From Desulfobacterales bacterium HSG17 (GTDB lineage Bacteria; Desulfobacterota; Desulfobacteria; Desulfobacterales; Desulfococcaceae), in NCBI GenBank assembly GCA_030377945.1, contig JAUCGD010000002.1, positions 1 through 63,806 on the forward strand: a stretch of 63,806 nt of DNA, read 5' to 3'. The notes beneath the pieces were generated by a model. The model saw nothing but the letters and a program-made list of their open reading frames with translations. It ran no database searches and was not told the DNA's origin. This document shows, one piece after another, positions 32,977-42,429 of this stretch. The translations under genes and the position numbers were made by a program. Position 1 is the first letter of the stretch. Every line of letters begins with the position of its first letter.

Positions 32977-33837
32977 TTATGCGATAAATATTAGAGCAAC
33001 AAGAATAATCCAGAAACCTGCCCATTGTGTTTTAGTCAGTTTTTCTTTTAAAATAAACCAGGCCAGTAAAACAGTTATTGCAGGATAGATTGATGTTACA
33101 ATCACAGATATATCGAGCCTGCCAACCTTGGAAGCAAGGACAAAAAATATATTCCCGGCAGCATCACACCCACCAGCCAGAATAATTAAAAAAAGATTTT
33201 CTTTTCCAGGAATAAGATTTTTCTGTTTTATCTTTGCTTTTTTCTGTTTGATTGTTGCAATGGGTAAAAACAAGGCAATTGAAGCGATCCTGGCCGATAT
33301 TAACGGCCAGAGGATACTATCTGCAGAAACCTGGCTGATGATTATAAAAAACATACCAAATCCAAGACCGGCAGCAACAGGCAGCTTTAATTCACTTAAA
33401 AGTATCGGGGTTTTTGCACCTCCTCCTGATAAAAGCCAGACTGCAATAATTGCCAGCCCAAATCCAGTAAGCTGAATCATTGCAGGCAGGCCCTGGATAA
33501 AGATACCTACAACTACAGGGAATAAAGCGCTTACTACGGCAGCCACAGGTGCCACAACACCCATTTTGCCGTTTGAAAGGCCCTTGTACAGACAGGTAAG
33601 CCCCATTGTACCACATATACCAGCAAGGCATCCCAAACCAAGATCATATAAACCTGGCAGAGCCTGGCCAGAAAAGACTGCCAGCCCAAAAAGCATTAAC
33701 CCGCCTGTCAGTTGTGAAAAGATTATGACTGAAAAAACAGAGCTTTTTTTTGTAGCAATACCACCGGCAAAATCACCGGCACCAAAGCTTAGTGCAGCAC
33801 CAAGTCCATAAATTATGGATAAAAAATGTGATCCCAA
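32977..33837 (-). CDS. EamA/DMT family transporter
   Basis: A 286-residue inner-membrane protein with about ten hydrophobic helices in two homologous halves (YGLGAALSFGAGDFAGG; AGGCDAAGNIFFVLASKVG), the EamA repeat. The C-terminal end LKEKLTKTQWAGFWIILVAL is the family hallmark. Members export amino acids, nucleotide precursors or other small metabolites; the substrate is unknown. It ends 33 bp from the convergent rhlB stop and lies ten bases downstream of the old-yellow-enzyme gene, so these two minus-strand genes are co-transcribed. Confidence 0.88.
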   Translation of the reverse strand: MGSHFLSIIYGLGAALSFGAGDFAGGIATKKSSVFSVIIFSQLTGGLMLFGLAVFSGQALPGLYDLGLGCLAGICGTMGLTCLYKGLSNGKMGVVAPVAAVVSALFPVVVGIFIQGLPAMIQLTGFGLAIIAVWLLSGGGAKTPILLSELKLPVAAGLGFGMFFIIISQVSADSILWPLISARIASIALFLPIATIKQKKAKIKQKNLIPGKENLFLIILAGGCDAAGNIFFVLASKVGRLDISVIVTSIYPAITVLLAWFILKEKLTKTQWAGFWIILVALIFIA

Positions 33838-33847
33838 AAAATAATCC

Positions 33848-34951
33848 CTATTTTCCTTTCTCTTTGGCTACACAATAGATCCCGCCTTTAAAATAACCGG
33901 GTTTAAAGCATGCATTACATGAGATACAGGCAGCAGGCTTATGATCTCCTTTTTGCCAGCGCAAAGGCAGATTCGGTTCCCTGATAAGGGGTCTTGAAAA
34001 AGAGATAAAATCCAGTCCATGCTCTTCAAGCGCCTGCTTTGCCACATTGTAAGATCGGAATCCTCCCACAGATATGACAGGGCAGGAAACCACATTTTTA
34101 ACAGCCATGGAAACTTGGAGATTGTAAGCCTCTTTTTCAGGTTGATCGATTTTAATTCTGACAGGACTTTTTTTCTTGGAAGCGCCAGTACCAGCAGAAA
34201 CTTCTATGGCATCAATGCCTTTTTTTGAAAGCGTTTTTGCCGCAAAAAGAGCATCTTCCAACTCCAGACCATTATCGACATAGTCGGCAGCATTGAGTTT
34301 AATAAAAACAGGAAAGGCTTCTCCTGCCATTGCTCTTATTTTGTCATAAACCTCCATCAGGAAACGGCACCTGTTTTCAAGACTGCCTCCATACTGGTCT
34401 GTTCTCTGATTGGTCAGAGGTGAAAGAAACTGGTTTACCAGGTATCCGTGGGCTCCATGGAGCTGAACACCATCAAATCCATATTCTTTGGCTCTTACAG
34501 CAGCTTCTCCAAATGCAAGAACAATATCGTGTATCTGAGATTCTGTAAGCTGCAGGGGTTTTTCTGGAAACTGGGCAGTTTCAATGGCTGAAGGTGCAAC
34601 AGGTGTTTGCCCCGATGCTTTTGAACTGGCCTGGCCGCCCGCATGGACAAGCTGGATGGCAATTTTACCCCCTGCATCATGAACAGTTTTGGTTAATGCT
34701 TTAAACTCAGTTGCAAACTCATCAGAATAAAGCCCCATCTTTCCCAGGTTTTGTTTGCCTTCCAACCGCACATATGTATAACCTGAAATAATGAGACCAA
34801 TACCACCCTTTGCAAGGTCTGCATAATATTGGATCAATTTTGCAGTAGGGCGGCCATCAGGATCACACATGCCTTCCCAGGTTGCAGATCTTACCAATCT
34901 GTTTTTAAGTTTCATTCTGCCAATTGATCCGGATTTAAACAGTGTATTCAT
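33848..34951 (-). CDS. NADH:flavin oxidoreductase, old yellow enzyme family
   Basis: A 367-residue FMN TIM-barrel protein. The N-terminus MNTLFKSGSIGRMKLKNRLV with RSATWEG, the substrate-binding HGAHGYLVNQFLSP, and NQRTDQYGGSLENRCRF identify the family; ISVGGFRSYNVAKQAL and FISFSRPLIREPNLPLRW provide the FMN phosphate site. Unlike 2,4-dienoyl-CoA reductase it stops before a C-terminal pyridine-nucleotide domain, although the tail keeps cysteines (CISCNACF, then YCVAKEKGK) where long members bind a [4Fe-4S] cluster. It probably reduces enones or enoates; divergent from proA. Confidence 0.9.
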   Translation of the reverse strand: MNTLFKSGSIGRMKLKNRLVRSATWEGMCDPDGRPTAKLIQYYADLAKGGIGLIISGYTYVRLEGKQNLGKMGLYSDEFATEFKALTKTVHDAGGKIAIQLVHAGGQASSKASGQTPVAPSAIETAQFPEKPLQLTESQIHDIVLAFGEAAVRAKEYGFDGVQLHGAHGYLVNQFLSPLTNQRTDQYGGSLENRCRFLMEVYDKIRAMAGEAFPVFIKLNAADYVDNGLELEDALFAAKTLSKKGIDAIEVSAGTGASKKKSPVRIKIDQPEKEAYNLQVSMAVKNVVSCPVISVGGFRSYNVAKQALEEHGLDFISFSRPLIREPNLPLRWQKGDHKPAACISCNACFKPGYFKGGIYCVAKEKGK

Positions 34952-35187
34952 TGCACCCCTCTATATTTTATTTTTCTTCTCTTTTTCAAAGCAAAAATTG
35001 AGAAAATCAGTATTTTATAATAACCTGTCAAAAAGTAATTAACACGCCTTTTCAGCAGTAGCAAATTTTATTTTATAAAGCATATGATTATGTTTTACCA
35101 CCTGTTTCTTCTTGACATTAGGTTGAAATTATTGGAGATATTAAATTTTTAATTCCAAAGGAAATTAAACTCTGTAAGGGAATATAT

Positions 35188-36483
35188 ATGGAAATTCAGG
35201 AAACAGCAATTCAATGTAAAAAAGCTTCAATTGCATTATCTGCGTTGTCAGGTAAAGTTAAAAACAGGGCACTTGAACAAATTAGCCAGGTATTGGAAGA
35301 AAATAAAGCCTCAATTATATCATCCAATCAAAAGGATCTTGAAACATCTCACAATGAAAACCTTGAAGCCCCGCTTTTAAAACGGCTCAAATTTGATGAA
35401 GCTGACATTGATGAAACCTGTGCAGGAATAAAAAGCCTGATTCAGTTAGAAGATCCAGTGGGGAAAACCTTAAGTGCAACCCTGTTGGATGAAGGACTGG
35501 AATTGTTTAAAGTCAGCCGCCCGATTGGTGTAATCGGTGTTATTTTTGAATCCCGTCCTGACGCTCTGGTTCAGATTGCCTGTCTGTGTCTTAAAAGCGG
35601 CAATGCTGTTCTACTTAAAGGCGGCAGTGAAGCTGCTGCAACCAACCAGACCCTGGCCCGGCTCATTTATGACGCAGGTATCTCTTCTGGCTTACCAAAA
35701 GGATGGCTTGGACTTTTGGAAACCCGCAGTGAAGTGGATCAGATGCTTAGCCTTGATAAGGCTATCGACCTGATTATACCCCGTGGCAGTAATGACTTTG
35801 TCAGGTATATCATGGATCATACGATAATTCCGGTTTTAGGCCATGCCGATGGAATATGCCATGTGTATATAGATAAAACAGCTGATTTGGATATGGCTGT
35901 ATCCCTGTCAGTTGACAGCAAGTGTCAGTATGTTGCTGTGTGTAATGCTGCTGAAACCATACTGGTTCACGAAGATATTGCAAGTGACTTTTTACCCCCA
36001 CTTCAATCAAAATTAGAAGAACATGGTGTTATAATTCTTGGATGCGACCATACCCGGAAGATTATTAATGTGGAGACTGCTTTAAAAAAAGAGTGGCAGA
36101 CAGAATATCTTGATTATATCGTATCCATCCGGGTTATCCCATCTCTTAAAGCTGCGCTTGCCCATATCAATACATATGGTTCAGGCCATACAGACGTAAT
36201 TATTGCAGAAGATAAAAAAAGAGCGATTGAATTTATGGACCATGCAGACACGGCAGATGCATTCTGGAATTGCAGCACTAGGTTTGCAGACGGATTCCGG
36301 TTCGGCCTGGGAGCTGAAGTAGGTATCAGTACCAATAAAATTCATGCCCGGGGGCCGGTTGGTCTTGAGGGGTTGATGATCTATCAGTGGCGGCTTTTAG
36401 GTGACGGGCACAGGGTTGAGGATTATTCAGGAGATAATGCACGAACATTTCAGCATACACCTATCAAAAGGGATTTTTATTAG
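35188..36483 (+). CDS. proA: glutamate-5-semialdehyde dehydrogenase (gamma-glutamyl phosphate reductase)
   Basis: A 431-residue aldehyde-dehydrogenase-fold enzyme catalysing the NADPH-dependent second step of proline synthesis. Signatures include FKVSRPIGVIGVIFESRPDA, AVLLKGGSEA, LIIPRGSNDFVRYI, the catalytic Cys region SKCQYVAVCNAAET and the C-terminal GLEGLMIYQWRLLGDG. A TAAGGGA sequence precedes the ATG. It is followed by proB after nine bases, the reverse of the usual proBA order. The 236 bp to the divergent oxidoreductase at 34952-35187 must carry promoters for both genes; a TTGACA at 35112 lacks a convincing -10 partner. Confidence 0.96.
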   Translation: MEIQETAIQCKKASIALSALSGKVKNRALEQISQVLEENKASIISSNQKDLETSHNENLEAPLLKRLKFDEADIDETCAGIKSLIQLEDPVGKTLSATLLDEGLELFKVSRPIGVIGVIFESRPDALVQIACLCLKSGNAVLLKGGSEAAATNQTLARLIYDAGISSGLPKGWLGLLETRSEVDQMLSLDKAIDLIIPRGSNDFVRYIMDHTIIPVLGHADGICHVYIDKTADLDMAVSLSVDSKCQYVAVCNAAETILVHEDIASDFLPPLQSKLEEHGVIILGCDHTRKIINVETALKKEWQTEYLDYIVSIRVIPSLKAALAHINTYGSGHTDVIIAEDKKRAIEFMDHADTADAFWNCSTRFADGFRFGLGAEVGISTNKIHARGPVGLEGLMIYQWRLLGDGHRVEDYSGDNARTFQHTPIKRDFY

Positions 36484-36492
36484 GACTCAAAA

Positions 36493-37635
36493 ATGCCAAA
36501 AGAGAGATTAAATAAGACGAGACGTGTCGTTGTGAAACTTGGCAGTAATGTCATCACAGCCAGTAACAGTTTAAATCTTGAAGTCATTGACGCAATTTCA
36601 AGGCAGATATCTGTTTTAAATGACAGGGGAATAGAGGTTATATTGGTCTCCTCGGGTGCCATGGCTGCAGGTTTAAGAAAAATGAAAATGGATGGCCGCC
36701 CTGATGAAATCCCAAAACGTCAGGCTATTTCTGCCATAGGTCAAACCGGTCTTATGAATGCCTATGAAAAAAGCTTTGAAATATTTGGGAAAAAAGTTGC
36801 CCAGATTCTTTTGACCAGTGAAGACTTAAACAATAGAAAACGGTACCTGAATGTCAGAAATGCATTGTATACATTGATTAACTGGGGAGTGGTTCCCATT
36901 GTTAATGAGAATGATACAATTATGATAGATGAGATAAAACTGGGAGACAATGATAATCTGGCAGCCATGATAACCCTGCTGCTTGATGCCGATTTTTTAT
37001 TTATCCTCACAGATATAGATGGACTTTATAACAAAGATCCAAGAGTCTTTGAGGATGCAAAGTTAATCTCCTGCGTAACCACTTTTGAAGAAAAGATAGA
37101 TATGTATGCCAGCGGCATACCAGGAAGGCTTGGCACTGGCGGTATGCTCAGCAAAATAGAGGCGGCAAGGAAAGTCACCTCGGCTGGAATACCTATGATT
37201 GTTGCCAAAGGAGACACAAAAGATGTGCTTCTCCGTCTGTTTCAGGGAGAAAAACTCGGGACTTACTTTACTCCCAGAAATGAAAAAATGACCAGCCGGA
37301 AATGCTGGATCGCTCATACCATCACGACTAAAGGCAGTATTACCATTGATAATGGCGCAGCCCATGCAGTTTCAGAAAATGGCAAAAGCCTTTTACCCAT
37401 TGGTGTAGTTGGTGTTCATGGAAATTTTGAAGAGGGGGCAGCTGTCTGTTTTCAAACAGTTGCAAAAGAGATACTCGGTACCGGGCTTGTCAATTACAGA
37501 TCTTCTGATATAAACCTGATCAAGGGGCTGAAAACATCCCAGATAGAATCTTGTCTTGGAGGAAAACACTATGATGAGATAATCCATCGAGATAACCTGG
37601 TTCTAAATAATTATTCTCAAATTAACAAGGGATAA
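36493..37635 (+). CDS. proB: glutamate 5-kinase
   Basis: A 380-residue kinase that phosphorylates glutamate to start proline synthesis. The amino-acid kinase domain (about 10-260) contains VVVKLGSNVIT, VSSGAMAAGLRKM, VNENDTIMIDEIKLGDNDNL, LTDIDGLYNKDPR and LGTGGMLSKIEAARK; a PUA domain follows (about 285-370, GSITIDNGAAHAVSENGKSLL, VNYRSSDINLIKG), as in full-length bacterial ProB. Feedback inhibition by proline is expected by family. It is followed by the moxR-like gene after five bases, so the proline and MoxR modules may share a transcript. Confidence 0.96.
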   Translation: MPKERLNKTRRVVVKLGSNVITASNSLNLEVIDAISRQISVLNDRGIEVILVSSGAMAAGLRKMKMDGRPDEIPKRQAISAIGQTGLMNAYEKSFEIFGKKVAQILLTSEDLNNRKRYLNVRNALYTLINWGVVPIVNENDTIMIDEIKLGDNDNLAAMITLLLDADFLFILTDIDGLYNKDPRVFEDAKLISCVTTFEEKIDMYASGIPGRLGTGGMLSKIEAARKVTSAGIPMIVAKGDTKDVLLRLFQGEKLGTYFTPRNEKMTSRKCWIAHTITTKGSITIDNGAAHAVSENGKSLLPIGVVGVHGNFEEGAAVCFQTVAKEILGTGLVNYRSSDINLIKGLKTSQIESCLGGKHYDEIIHRDNLVLNNYSQINKG

Positions 37636-37640
37636 ACCAC

Positions 37641-38591
37641 ATGAATAAATTAGATTCTGAATGGGGTCATGGGATATTCAATTTATTATCTGATAATATC
37701 GGAAAAGTTATTAAAGGGCAAAAAGAGTGTATCAGGTATATCCTTGCCGGGTTTGCAGGCGGTGGGCATATTCTTTTGGAGGACAATCCAGGTACAGGAA
37801 AGACAACTCTTGCAAAAGCACTGGCAAAAAGTATTGATGCAGATTTTAAAAGAATTCAGTTCACACCGGATCTCCTGCCTTCAGATATTCTCGGAGTTTC
37901 AATTTTTGATCCGTCTCAAAAAATTTTTAAACTCCATAAAGGACCTGTTTTCACCAATATTCTTCTGGCCGATGAGATCAACAGAGCTTCTCCGAGAACC
38001 CAGTCTGCTCTGTTGGAAGCCATGGCAGAAAGCCAGGTAAGCATTGACACAAAGATTTTAAACTTAGACGATCTGTTTTTTGTCATTGCAACACAGAACC
38101 CAGTTGAATCCAGAGGGACATATCCTCTTCCAGAAGCCCAGATGGATCGTTTTGCAATGCAGCTTCAACCTGGATATATTAAACGAGAAGATGAAGTGGC
38201 AGTGTTATCCGAACAGAGACAAAAGCATCCCATTGATACCATTAAACCCTGTGTCACCCTGAAAGATTTTGTAAAACTGAGAAATATGGTCAACCAGGTA
38301 TATATTTCCAAAGAGTTACAAGGTTATATTGTGGATATAATCAATGCCACCCGGGAAACACCTGGAGTTATGCTTGGTGCAAGCCCGAGGGCATCCATAG
38401 CTTTAATGAAAACAGCCTGCAGCCTTGCTCTTTTTGACAATCTTAAATTTGTAACCCCGGACCATATCCAGGAGATTGCAGTCAGTGTCATTGCCCACAG
38501 GCTGATGCTGGATCCCCAGTCAAAATTTTCAGGTAAAACCGCCGGTATTATAGTGGATGATATTATAAAATCAATTCCGGTTCCTGTTTAA
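37641..38591 (+). CDS. MoxR family AAA+ ATPase
   Basis: A 316-residue AAA+ chaperone-like ATPase with Walker A DNPGTGKTTLAKAL, Walker B LLADEINRASPRTQSALLEA, and the MoxR signature ESRGTYPLPEAQMDRF ... LQPGYIKREDE. MoxR proteins work with DUF58 and von Willebrand-type partners in maturation of complexes or envelope stress resistance. Here it is followed by DUF58 and transglutaminase genes with 7-bp spacing and a 4-bp overlap, the common three-gene module. Cytosolic or membrane-peripheral. Confidence 0.92.
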   Translation: MNKLDSEWGHGIFNLLSDNIGKVIKGQKECIRYILAGFAGGGHILLEDNPGTGKTTLAKALAKSIDADFKRIQFTPDLLPSDILGVSIFDPSQKIFKLHKGPVFTNILLADEINRASPRTQSALLEAMAESQVSIDTKILNLDDLFFVIATQNPVESRGTYPLPEAQMDRFAMQLQPGYIKREDEVAVLSEQRQKHPIDTIKPCVTLKDFVKLRNMVNQVYISKELQGYIVDIINATRETPGVMLGASPRASIALMKTACSLALFDNLKFVTPDHIQEIAVSVIAHRLMLDPQSKFSGKTAGIIVDDIIKSIPVPV

Positions 38592-38598
38592 ACCTTTC

Positions 38599-39957
38599 AT
38601 GTTTGCCCGATTTTTATATAAATCATATGCACTCTCATATACCCTGAAATTATGGCGCAAACGCCATTTTACACCTGCCGGCACTATGATGATATGGGCT
38701 GTTATACTGTCAGGAGTTTTTGGATTCAATATCCTTAAAACAGACATCTACCAGGTTCTGGCATTGAGTTTCTCTTTCATGGGTATTTCAATGCTGTTAA
38801 ATTTTCTGCCTTTTAAAACAGAGATAAAAATTCTTCGTATCCTCCCTGATTATGCAGGTATTGATACTCAATTGACCTATGAACTGGAAATTACAAATTT
38901 ATCATCAAAAATCCAGAAAGGGCTTATTTTTTACGAAAACATTTACGATCCAAGGCCCTCTTTTAAAAATCTGTTAACAAAAAAAGAACCTTTTGAACAC
39001 ACAAGGAATATCTGGGATAAAAAAATCCTCTATTACAGGTGGCAGTGGCTGCTGAACAAGAACATGAAAGCATTTTTTCCCCCCATACAACTGCCGGATT
39101 TACCTCCAGAAGAAACTATTCGTGTGACCGCTGTGTTAACCCCGCATTATCGCGGCTATATCCATTTTTCAGGATATACTCTTGCAAAACCTGATATCCT
39201 TGGTCTGTTCAACCGATTGCTTAACATTAAAAAATCTCAAAAAATTCTTGTACTTCCAAAACAATATCAGCTTAAAACTCCGGATCTTAAATCAACAAGA
39301 CAATACCATCCAGGTGGAGTCAACTTTGCCTCGTCCATAGGAAATTGTGATGAATTCATGTCCTTGCGCCAATACCGCCCCGGCGACCCCATGCGAAATG
39401 TTCACTGGAGAACATTTGCTAAAACCCATGAACTTGTGGTCAAGGAATTTGAAGATGAATATTTTGTAAGGCATGCATTAATTATGGATACGTTTTCAAA
39501 TTCAGGCAATGAAATATTTTTTGAAGCTGCTGTCAGCATTGCATCATCTTATATTACTTCCCTGCAAGCCCATGAATCCATTCTTGATTTAATGTTCGTG
39601 GGTAATCAAATCTACTCGTTCTCATCTGGCAGAGGGCTTGCCCAGTCAGAAAGAATGGTTGAAATTCTGGCATGTGTTGAGCCATGTGAAGATAAAACAA
39701 TTTTAGAACTCCTGCCTGTCATAGAATCCAATATTAAAAAATTTTCCGGTTCCATATGCATTTTTCTGGGTTGGGAACAGGGTCATAAAAGAATTTATAG
39801 GCTGTTTAAACAGGCATTAATACCCATTTTCGTTATTATTTTAACCCGGGACAAATTAAAAATGGAAGAGACAATCTTTCAGGATATGAATAACTCCAGA
39901 GACAATATAAAAGTGATTCATTATAATCACATACAGCAGGAGCTCGGTACAGCATGA
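38599..39957 (+). CDS. DUF58 domain membrane protein
   Basis: A 452-residue protein with two N-terminal transmembrane helices (about 28-45 and 50-67), a beta-rich region with charged inserts, and the DUF58 core around residues 245-290: SLRQYRPGDPMRNVHWRTFA, then KTHELVVKEFEDEY. DUF58 proteins are the substrates or partners of MoxR ATPases. Its stop overlaps the downstream transglutaminase start by four bases (39954-39957), indicating translational coupling. The precise function of the family is unknown. Confidence 0.88.
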   Translation: MFARFLYKSYALSYTLKLWRKRHFTPAGTMMIWAVILSGVFGFNILKTDIYQVLALSFSFMGISMLLNFLPFKTEIKILRILPDYAGIDTQLTYELEITNLSSKIQKGLIFYENIYDPRPSFKNLLTKKEPFEHTRNIWDKKILYYRWQWLLNKNMKAFFPPIQLPDLPPEETIRVTAVLTPHYRGYIHFSGYTLAKPDILGLFNRLLNIKKSQKILVLPKQYQLKTPDLKSTRQYHPGGVNFASSIGNCDEFMSLRQYRPGDPMRNVHWRTFAKTHELVVKEFEDEYFVRHALIMDTFSNSGNEIFFEAAVSIASSYITSLQAHESILDLMFVGNQIYSFSSGRGLAQSERMVEILACVEPCEDKTILELLPVIESNIKKFSGSICIFLGWEQGHKRIYRLFKQALIPIFVIILTRDKLKMEETIFQDMNNSRDNIKVIHYNHIQQELGTA

Positions 39958-41936
39958 AAGCACCCCGTTTCTTTTTAGCTGCTGCTGTTTTATTCTGGGG
40001 ATGGCAGGTACATCTTTTCTGGATTGCCATATTTCTTGGTATCATACTTGAATCTGCCAATGTGATTAAATCCAGATTTGATTTTCAGATTTCTGATTTT
40101 AATAAATTTATAGATATCAGCACAGTTTTTCTTGCAGGAACTATAGTAATTGCCCTGACCATTGAAGCCGAAGAGGCCATATTTATCCTTTTAAAATGGA
40201 TTCCCCTGATTTTTTTTCCAATCATTGCTGCACAATATTTCAGCACAAAGAGCCAAATAGATATTCAATCATTTTTTCTTGTGGCAAGAAAAAAAAGAAA
40301 AATCAAAAATTATTATTCTAAAACCATTGATATTTCCTATATTTACACTCTTTTTTGTATTCTTTCTGCAGGCACGGCAAACAGTAAAGGGTATGTTTAT
40401 TATATCAGTGTTGCCATTTTTTTTATCTGGGCATTGTGGCATGTCCGATCAAAGAGGTGCTCATCTTTTTTATGGATTACAGCTGTTTTGTTCACAATAA
40501 TTTTCGGATTTGCAGGGCATAATGGCATGCGTATGGCAAGTGTTAAAATTAACCAGATGGTGATGGAATACTATGATAATTATTATAATTTGAATCCGTT
40601 TAAAACTTTTACAGCAATGGGTGAAATCACAAAGCTTAAATTATCTGATAAGATTATTTTCAGGACATCATTTGACGACTATACTCCCGGCAAATCATAT
40701 CTTCTGCACAATGCAAGCTATAACAGGTTTGCAATTTCAAACTGGTTTATAACATCAAAATATGAGGCCATTGAACCTGCCAGGGACAACACATCCTGGC
40801 AAATCAACCCTTCTCGCAAAAACACAAAAACAATGACCGCATATTTCAGGCTTCTAAAAAACAGGGCTGTTTTAAGCCTGCCTGCCGGGGTGGTAAGTAT
40901 TGCTGAAATGAAAACAGGCTCCTGCGAAAAGAACACAATGCAGTCTGTCCGGATAGAAGATGGACCATCTTTGATCAAGTGTGTTGTATCTTATACTGAT
41001 GAACTTTCCTATGATATCAAACCCTATAATCATGATTTATTAATTCCAAAAAAAGAGTTGGCTGCAATTAGAAAAATAGCCCGGGAACTGGGTATTGCTG
41101 ACAATTTAGATGCAGAACAATCCAATACAGAAATCTTAAAAATTGTTAAAGACTATTTTTTAAACAATTTTACCTATTCATTAGATCTAAAGGGAAAAGG
41201 AAGATATAAAACACCACTTATAAATTTTTTAAACAATACAAAGGCAGGGCATTGTGAATTTTTTGCCACGGCAACCGTACTTCTTTTAAGGCAGGCAAAT
41301 ATACCCGCACGGTATGTAACAGGCTATATTGCCCATGAATATTCAAGAATAGAAAACCAATTAATTGTCAGGCAAAGAGATGCCCATGCCTGGGTAAAAG
41401 TTTTTATCAATGGCCAATGGAAAAATTTTGATACCACCCCGCCATCTTTTTTAATTACAGACAGCCAGACAATTAAATCATCTCTGATAGAAGACCTTTT
41501 ATCTTTTGTTGGATTTAAACTATCACAGCTACGGCATGAAACCGGGACAAAGCTGATGAAAGAGTATGGTCTCTGGCTTACACTGCCCCTGGGGTTGATA
41601 TTGTTTTTTAGATTAAAAGGAGCAAGCAGAATCAAACGGGTGAGGATGCAAAGCAACAACGGGAATAAACAGAAACAAAAATCCAATGAGATCTCTTTTT
41701 ATTTAATAGAGATGGAACTGAGTAACATAGGTTTTCCAAGGCATGAATATGAAACCTACTTTGCATGGATTGAAAGGATTGGATATCATTTTAATAATCA
41801 ACAAACTAAAAATACTATTCAAGCTCTTTTACGACTCCATAATAAAAACCGTTTCAGCAATACTGGACTCAGCAAAAATGAACAAAAACTGTTTAATTTA
41901 AAGATCACCACCCTGTTAAAAAATCAATTCCAATAA
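39954..41936 (+). CDS. transglutaminase-like membrane protein (TgpA type)
   Basis: A 660-residue inner-membrane protein with about six hydrophobic segments in the first 190 residues, a periplasmic region, and a transglutaminase-like (papain-fold) domain with catalytic Cys434 (AGHCEFFATA), His478 (RDAHAWVKV) and Asp493 (NFDTTPP). A further helix (about 538-552) is followed by a cytosolic DUF4129-like tail (FPRHEYETYFAWIERIG). This architecture matches TgpA/YebA proteins, which occur with MoxR and DUF58. Substrate unknown; a role in envelope homeostasis or peptide-bond processing is inferred. Confidence 0.9.
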   Translation: MKAPRFFLAAAVLFWGWQVHLFWIAIFLGIILESANVIKSRFDFQISDFNKFIDISTVFLAGTIVIALTIEAEEAIFILLKWIPLIFFPIIAAQYFSTKSQIDIQSFFLVARKKRKIKNYYSKTIDISYIYTLFCILSAGTANSKGYVYYISVAIFFIWALWHVRSKRCSSFLWITAVLFTIIFGFAGHNGMRMASVKINQMVMEYYDNYYNLNPFKTFTAMGEITKLKLSDKIIFRTSFDDYTPGKSYLLHNASYNRFAISNWFITSKYEAIEPARDNTSWQINPSRKNTKTMTAYFRLLKNRAVLSLPAGVVSIAEMKTGSCEKNTMQSVRIEDGPSLIKCVVSYTDELSYDIKPYNHDLLIPKKELAAIRKIARELGIADNLDAEQSNTEILKIVKDYFLNNFTYSLDLKGKGRYKTPLINFLNNTKAGHCEFFATATVLLLRQANIPARYVTGYIAHEYSRIENQLIVRQRDAHAWVKVFINGQWKNFDTTPPSFLITDSQTIKSSLIEDLLSFVGFKLSQLRHETGTKLMKEYGLWLTLPLGLILFFRLKGASRIKRVRMQSNNGNKQKQKSNEISFYLIEMELSNIGFPRHEYETYFAWIERIGYHFNNQQTKNTIQALLRLHNKNRFSNTGLSKNEQKLFNLKITTLLKNQFQ

Positions 41937-41948
41937 ATTTATCCTTTC

Positions 41949-41978
41949 TTGACACTTCGTGTATATTCAGTGTAATAT
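41949..41978 (+). promoter_or_regulatory. candidate tat operon promoter
   Basis: TTGACA (41949-41954) and TAATAT (41973-41978) with an 18-bp spacer, about 45 bp before the first Tat gene (42024). A TGTAAT two bases earlier gives a 16-bp alternative. Confidence 0.45.
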
Positions 41979-42023
41979 TTGCTCGTTTATTGAACAATTT
42001 GTATTAAAGGAGCTAAAATAGAT

Positions 42024-42425
42024 ATGTTTGGTCTTGGAATGCCTGAAATATTAATGATTCTGGCAATAGCACTCATTGTCATAGGGCCTAAAAAACTGCC
42101 TGATCTTGCCAAAACACTTGGCCGTGCCATGGGAGAGTTTAAGAGATCAGCCCAGGATTTTAAACAGAGTATTGATATGGAAACAACTGTTAAAGATATT
42201 ACTGATATTGAGGGTATTACAGAAGAAACCGATTCAAAAGATACAACACTATCTGAGCTCAAAGATGAGATGAATTCTAAGGACCTTGACACTGATAATT
42301 TCAAAAACAACAGTGATGATAAAGAGGATATTGATACTCCTCTCGAAGATCAAAATTCAGATCCTGATACAGATTCAACAGAGCAAGATAATAACGAATC
42401 TAAAGATAAATCAGACATAAATTAA
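42024..42425 (+). CDS. tatA: Tat translocase TatA/TatB-type subunit
   Basis: A 133-residue protein with one N-terminal helix (FGLGMPEILMILAIALIVIG), the hinge PKKLPDLAKTLGRAMGEFKR and an amphipathic helix, then a long acidic, low-complexity tail (EETDSKDTTLSELKDEMNS ... DQNSDPDTDSTEQDNNES). TatA and TatB are not cleanly separable here: the FGPKKLP-type hinge is TatA-like, the length and acidic tail are TatB-like. A ribosome-binding site AAAGGAG lies 11 bases upstream. tatC starts five bases after its stop. Confidence 0.85.
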   Translation: MFGLGMPEILMILAIALIVIGPKKLPDLAKTLGRAMGEFKRSAQDFKQSIDMETTVKDITDIEGITEETDSKDTTLSELKDEMNSKDLDTDNFKNNSDDKEDIDTPLEDQNSDPDTDSTEQDNNESKDKSDIN

Positions 42426-42429
42426 AGAT

